From the NCBI GenBank assembly GCA_050116575.1, contig JASFOJ010000195.1:1-7954 (forward strand): 7,954 bases of DNA, in the 5' to 3' direction. The stretch comes from JAKEGK01 sp050116575. GTDB taxonomy: Bacteria; Pseudomonadota; Gammaproteobacteria; SZUA-152. A model generated the notes under the pieces. The model did no database searches and was not told the origin of the DNA. It saw only the letters and a list, made by a program, of their open reading frames with translations. How positions within the stretch are numbered: position 1 is the stretch's first letter; each line of letters starts with the position of its first letter. Of this stretch, positions 6,105-7,954 are shown piece by piece. The position numbers and the translations under genes were made by a program.

Positions 6105-6458
6105 GTGAGTACAACGAATTCAGTGGCCAATCACCCATTGACCCGCGGCGTTATTGCGTACATCGCACATAATCCCGTTGGCGGTTCCCGGGTGCGCGTC
6201 GATTTTGCCGGACGCTTTGTAGGTCATCCCGTTATCTGGCGTGCCACCATCGTGGCACTGGGCAGGGAAGCGACAAAGCAATATATCGATGTTCAAACCA
6301 TCGGCGGGCTACGCCAATCGGAGGATTTACTACCGGTGGAAATTGGCTTGCCGTTGAACACCATTGATGAACCGGATGTGCTAAAAACCATTATTATGAT
6401 GCGGCAATACAAAAAACTGGGCCCCGGCAAACATGAATTTATCGGATCGGCAAAATGA
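6105..6458 (+). CDS. Conserved-looking small protein of unknown function
   Basis: A 117-residue soluble protein if started at GTG 6105; I do not recognise a named family. It has no signal peptide or membrane helix. The N-terminal half is probably beta-rich (VIAYIAHNPVGGSRVRVDF, VIWRATIVALG). The C-terminal part carries LLPVEIGLPLNTIDEPDVLK and a basic end, MMRQYKKLGPGKHEF. The frame is closed by a TGA immediately before TTG 6069, so only TTG 6069 or GTG 6105 (or later codons) can start it. GTG is preferred because TTG lies inside the 18-base dyad, but neither has a clear Shine-Dalgarno sequence. It diverges from the peptidase and converges on the next gene with 74 bases between. Coding is supported by length, by the lack of a competing frame and by its protein-like composition. 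Confidence 0.7.
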   Translation: MSTTNSVANHPLTRGVIAYIAHNPVGGSRVRVDFAGRFVGHPVIWRATIVALGREATKQYIDVQTIGGLRQSEDLLPVEIGLPLNTIDEPDVLKTIIMMRQYKKLGPGKHEFIGSAK

Positions 6459-6532
6459 CTGTGGACTGTGGGTAAATAATGAATAATGTAAGCTGAGCCG
6501 GTCGACTACCGCCATTGCGAATGACTCTCGGA

Positions 6533-7480
6533 TCAGGTAACTGCCGCCTCGTCGAAGCTGACAAAGGAGTTTTTCAACGAACCGATGAGCAACGTGGCAT
6601 AAGAGCGCAACATCGACCACTCGTCTTCAATAGCGAATGCGTCCACCGGCTCGGCCTGGAGATAAAAAATATCATCCGATTCATAAATAATGGACAGGTG
6701 TACCGCGGAGCCCGGCATTTTAGCCAGTGCTTCGGCGGCTTCCGATTTGGTGTGAAATTGCTCGGTGAGCTTTAACTCGGTAGCCATTTCCTTGAGTTGG
6801 GTGAAACTTAAAGCTTCCAATCGTTCTTTTAATGGGATTTTGCGGCCCTGTAAGGCAATACCGGTACTAACAAAAGTCTCCAGCTGCGGTCGGTATTGAT
6901 GGTTCGAATCCACGTGCAGGGTAATCGGTTGCTGGCTGGTGAGCTGGGTATAGACCTGAAAATTTTCTATAAAATCCAGTCCGCCAAATCGTTCCATAAA
7001 ATTCAGATCGATCCGGTTGCTGGTTTTCAGGTTTTTTTCCACCAGATAGCGCAAATTCGTCTTGGTGATGGATCCGATATCGATACAACTTGGTGGTGAA
7101 TCCAGGTCAAGGGCGTTGATAGCGTTGACCTTGTCGCCTTCCGAGGCCAGGTTGGACGGTTTGCCCAGCAACGAAAAATAGCTCGAACGCAGCCTGGAGA
7201 GGTATTCTTCCAGTTCGATAAATTCAGGCCGGTAGCGTGCCAGAAAATAGATTAATTCCTTCTCTTGCTGCCGGGTAATGATTTCCTGCAGTTCGCGGAT
7301 TAGCACATTGCTCATCTCTGAGATGTGCAGATCGTTGGCGAACAGTTTCCCCTGGGTGTGTTTGGGAGCGGGCGGTGCCACCTGCGGCAGTTTTTCGGCA
7401 GCCCTGCTCACATACCTTCCGGTAAGCCACAGGAGCAACAGGGCGGCAAAAACGATAATTAACGGGATATGTTGTTCCAT
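6533..7480 (-). CDS. Membrane-anchored protein of unknown function with a SAP-like segment
   Basis: A 315-residue protein that I do not recognise. Residues 5-20 (IPLIIVFAALLLLWLT) form a single membrane helix followed by R22 and R26, predicting a short outside N terminus and a cytoplasmic body. A proline-rich linker (about 31-40) leads to a charged helical region (50-105: LIRELQEIITRQQEKELIYF and EFIELEEYLSRLRSSYF), which may be coiled coil. A mixed domain follows at 130-210. Residues about 216-256 (from PLKERLEALSFTQLKEMATE to EALAKM) have the Leu-rich helix-extended-helix pattern of SAP or Rho-N-type nucleic-acid-binding motifs. A terminal domain ends near 312. No catalytic motif is obvious. 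ATG 7480 places the anchor at the very N terminus; no Shine-Dalgarno is visible. It converges on the preceding small gene. Confidence 0.88.
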   Translation of the reverse strand: MEQHIPLIIVFAALLLLWLTGRYVSRAAEKLPQVAPPAPKHTQGKLFANDLHISEMSNVLIRELQEIITRQQEKELIYFLARYRPEFIELEEYLSRLRSSYFSLLGKPSNLASEGDKVNAINALDLDSPPSCIDIGSITKTNLRYLVEKNLKTSNRIDLNFMERFGGLDFIENFQVYTQLTSQQPITLHVDSNHQYRPQLETFVSTGIALQGRKIPLKERLEALSFTQLKEMATELKLTEQFHTKSEAAEALAKMPGSAVHLSIIYESDDIFYLQAEPVDAFAIEDEWSMLRSYATLLIGSLKNSFVSFDEAAVT

Positions 7481-7522
7481 TGTTATAGCGACAATCGATG
7501 TGGCGTGACAGTTGGCTCGTGT

Positions 7523-7550
7523 GTTATACCCATAATACAGTGAGTGTTAG
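7523..7550 (-). promoter_or_regulatory. Candidate promoter for the 315-residue membrane protein
   Basis: On the minus strand CTAACA (7550-7545) and TATAAC (7528-7523) are separated by 16 bases, matching the sigma-70 consensus at four and five of six positions. Transcription would start roughly 35 to 40 bases before ATG 7480. Confidence 0.3.
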
Positions 7551-7565
7551 TAGTCAGGGGACTTA

Positions 7566-7622
7566 ATGACGATTCCGGTCAATATTACGGCCACTGACTA
7601 CAATACCCAACAGACGAGTTAA
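7566..7622 (+). CDS. Possible 18-codon ORF with Shine-Dalgarno
   Basis: ATG 7566 is preceded at four bases by AGGGGA and opens a frame encoding MTIPVNITATDYNTQQTS before TAA. The same frame then stays open for 17 more codons (7623-7673, from VFTRKPIVYQ to YIVDK) before another TAA, so a slightly longer ORF broken by one stop codon is conceivable. No family recognised. Too short to trust without comparison to relatives. Confidence 0.2.
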   Translation: MTIPVNITATDYNTQQTS

Positions 7623-7713
7623 GTTTTTACCCGGAAACCAATTGTTTATCAGACACCCTATATTGTCGACAAATAATGGCACAAATTTATCTCTAATTTC
7701 GGTTGATTTCCCC

Positions 7714-7738
7714 GCCCACTAAACTGTGGTGGCTTTTT
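7714..7738 (+). terminator. Weak hairpin followed by five Ts
   Basis: GCC-CAC (7714-7719) can pair with GTG and GGC (7726-7733, two-base bulge) around TAAACT, followed directly by TTTTT. It would terminate plus-strand transcription, but the stem is weak and the only plus-strand candidate nearby is the 18-codon ORF. Confidence 0.25.
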
Positions 7739-7827
7739 GGTTAACAAGCGGCCAATAATGCGTTGGAATTGTGTTGGCCTGGCTCGGATAATTCCCTGGT
7801 TGAGCATGAAGTGTGACAAATTCAACT

Positions 7828-7858
7828 TTGCCCATTATAGACAGACATATATAATGGG
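7828..7858 (+). promoter_or_regulatory. Promoter-like site inside a 9-bp-arm dyad
   Basis: CCCATTATA (7831-7839) and TATAATGGG (7850-7858) are perfect inverted arms around ten bases. On the plus strand the right arm contains an exact TATAAT, 16 bases downstream of TTGCCC (7828-7833). A regulator binding the dyad would cover the promoter. Likely target: a rightward gene outside the window. Confidence 0.35.
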
Positions 7859-7910
7859 TGCTCCTTGATTACCATAAATGAAAATTAGTTAAATAACAAT
7901 AGGTTATTGC

Positions 7911-7939
7911 TTTACCTTGGTTAATTATTGTACTATGAT
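7911..7939 (+). promoter_or_regulatory. Second promoter-like site near the right edge
   Basis: TTTACC (7911-7916) and TATGAT (7934-7939) are separated by 17 bases, four and five of six matches to the sigma-70 consensus, in AT-rich sequence. The window ends in TTTTAGGG, which could be the beginning of a ribosome-binding site. Confidence 0.3.
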
Positions 7940-7954
7940 AAAAATCTTTTAGGG

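Larger units (their letters stand above)
7481..7954. other. Intergenic stretch, increasingly AT-rich to the right
   Basis: No convincing protein-coding gene lies here. From left to right it holds a possible promoter for the minus-strand gene, an 18-codon ORF with a good Shine-Dalgarno sequence, and a 10-base palindrome TTGTCGACAA (7663-7672). Next come a weak hairpin with five Ts (7714-7738) and a GGCCAA/TTGGCC inverted repeat (7750-7779). The CCCATTATA dyad (7831-7858) follows, then AT-rich sequence with promoter-like hexamers and small palindromes AATAAC-GTTATT (7892-7908). The right end probably is the upstream region of a plus-strand gene beyond the window. Confidence 0.6.

Noticed and set aside
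5824..6138. Frames of 70 to 90 codons on both strands across the peptidase start and divergent gap
   Set aside because: They overlap the start of the peptidase or the dyads, lack ribosome-binding sites and look like chance open frames.
6499..6511. Small CGGT/ACCG hairpin between the two convergent genes as a bidirectional terminator
   Set aside because: Only four base pairs and no T-tract on either side.
7742..7785. TTAACAAGCGGCC region resembling one end of an integron attC site
   Set aside because: No matching GTTRRRY-type partner box at the right distance, no integrase and no cassette-like gene organisation.
1..7954. tRNA, rRNA, CRISPR array, insertion sequence or prophage genes
   Set aside because: None seen by eye: no clover-leaf-like segments, no regular spacer arrays, no transposase or integrase motifs.

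Overview
This window looks like chromosomal DNA of a gammaproteobacterium with moderate GC content. The best lineage marker is the C-terminal part of a typical exonuclease I (SbcB), an enzyme characteristic of Gammaproteobacteria. The other recognisable genes (MOSC-domain protein, Hsp20, PreP-like M16C peptidase) are widespread and fit this. I see no transposase, integrase, phage, CRISPR, tRNA or rRNA gene, and no classical defence locus. Most of the window reads as ordinary housekeeping chromosome with several uncharacterised small proteins.

Layout from left to right: (1) bases 1-846, plus strand, the 3' part of sbcB, cut by the window edge. (2) 883-1233, minus strand, a two-helix membrane protein of unknown function, preceded by three TTAATCC copies spaced exactly 16 bp apart. 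(3) 1412-1897, minus, a MOSC-domain protein whose start codon overlaps the stop codon of a possible 51-codon upstream reading frame (1897-2052); a perfect-arm dyad lies just upstream of the MOSC start. (4) 2177-2716, minus, an Hsp20 small heat-shock protein with an excellent Shine-Dalgarno sequence and a close match to a sigma-32 heat-shock promoter. (5) 2957-5932, minus, a 991-residue cytoplasmic M16C metallopeptidase of the presequence-protease (PreP/Cym1) type, followed by an 11-bp-stem inverted repeat. (6) 6105-6458, plus, a small unrecognised protein diverging from the peptidase, with an 18-base dyad in the divergent gap. (7) 6533-7480, minus, an unrecognised 315-residue protein with one N-terminal membrane anchor and a possible SAP-like helix-extended-helix segment. 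(8) 7481-7954, a 474-base intergenic stretch that becomes AT-rich to the right. It holds dyads, promoter-like elements probably serving a plus-strand gene beyond the edge, and perhaps a very short ORF.

Five of the seven main genes are on the minus strand, but their gaps of roughly 180 to 280 bases and separate signals suggest mostly independent transcription units, not one operon. The clearest functional theme is protein quality control: Hsp20 holds unfolding proteins and the M16C peptidase degrades peptides. The hsp20 promoter is clearly of heat-shock type. A weaker heat-shock-like match lies upstream of the peptidase. I found no convincing undescribed system. The best candidates for novelty are the membrane-anchored 315-residue protein, the possible thermosensing leader of hsp20, and the phased repeats and dyads in the intergenic regions.
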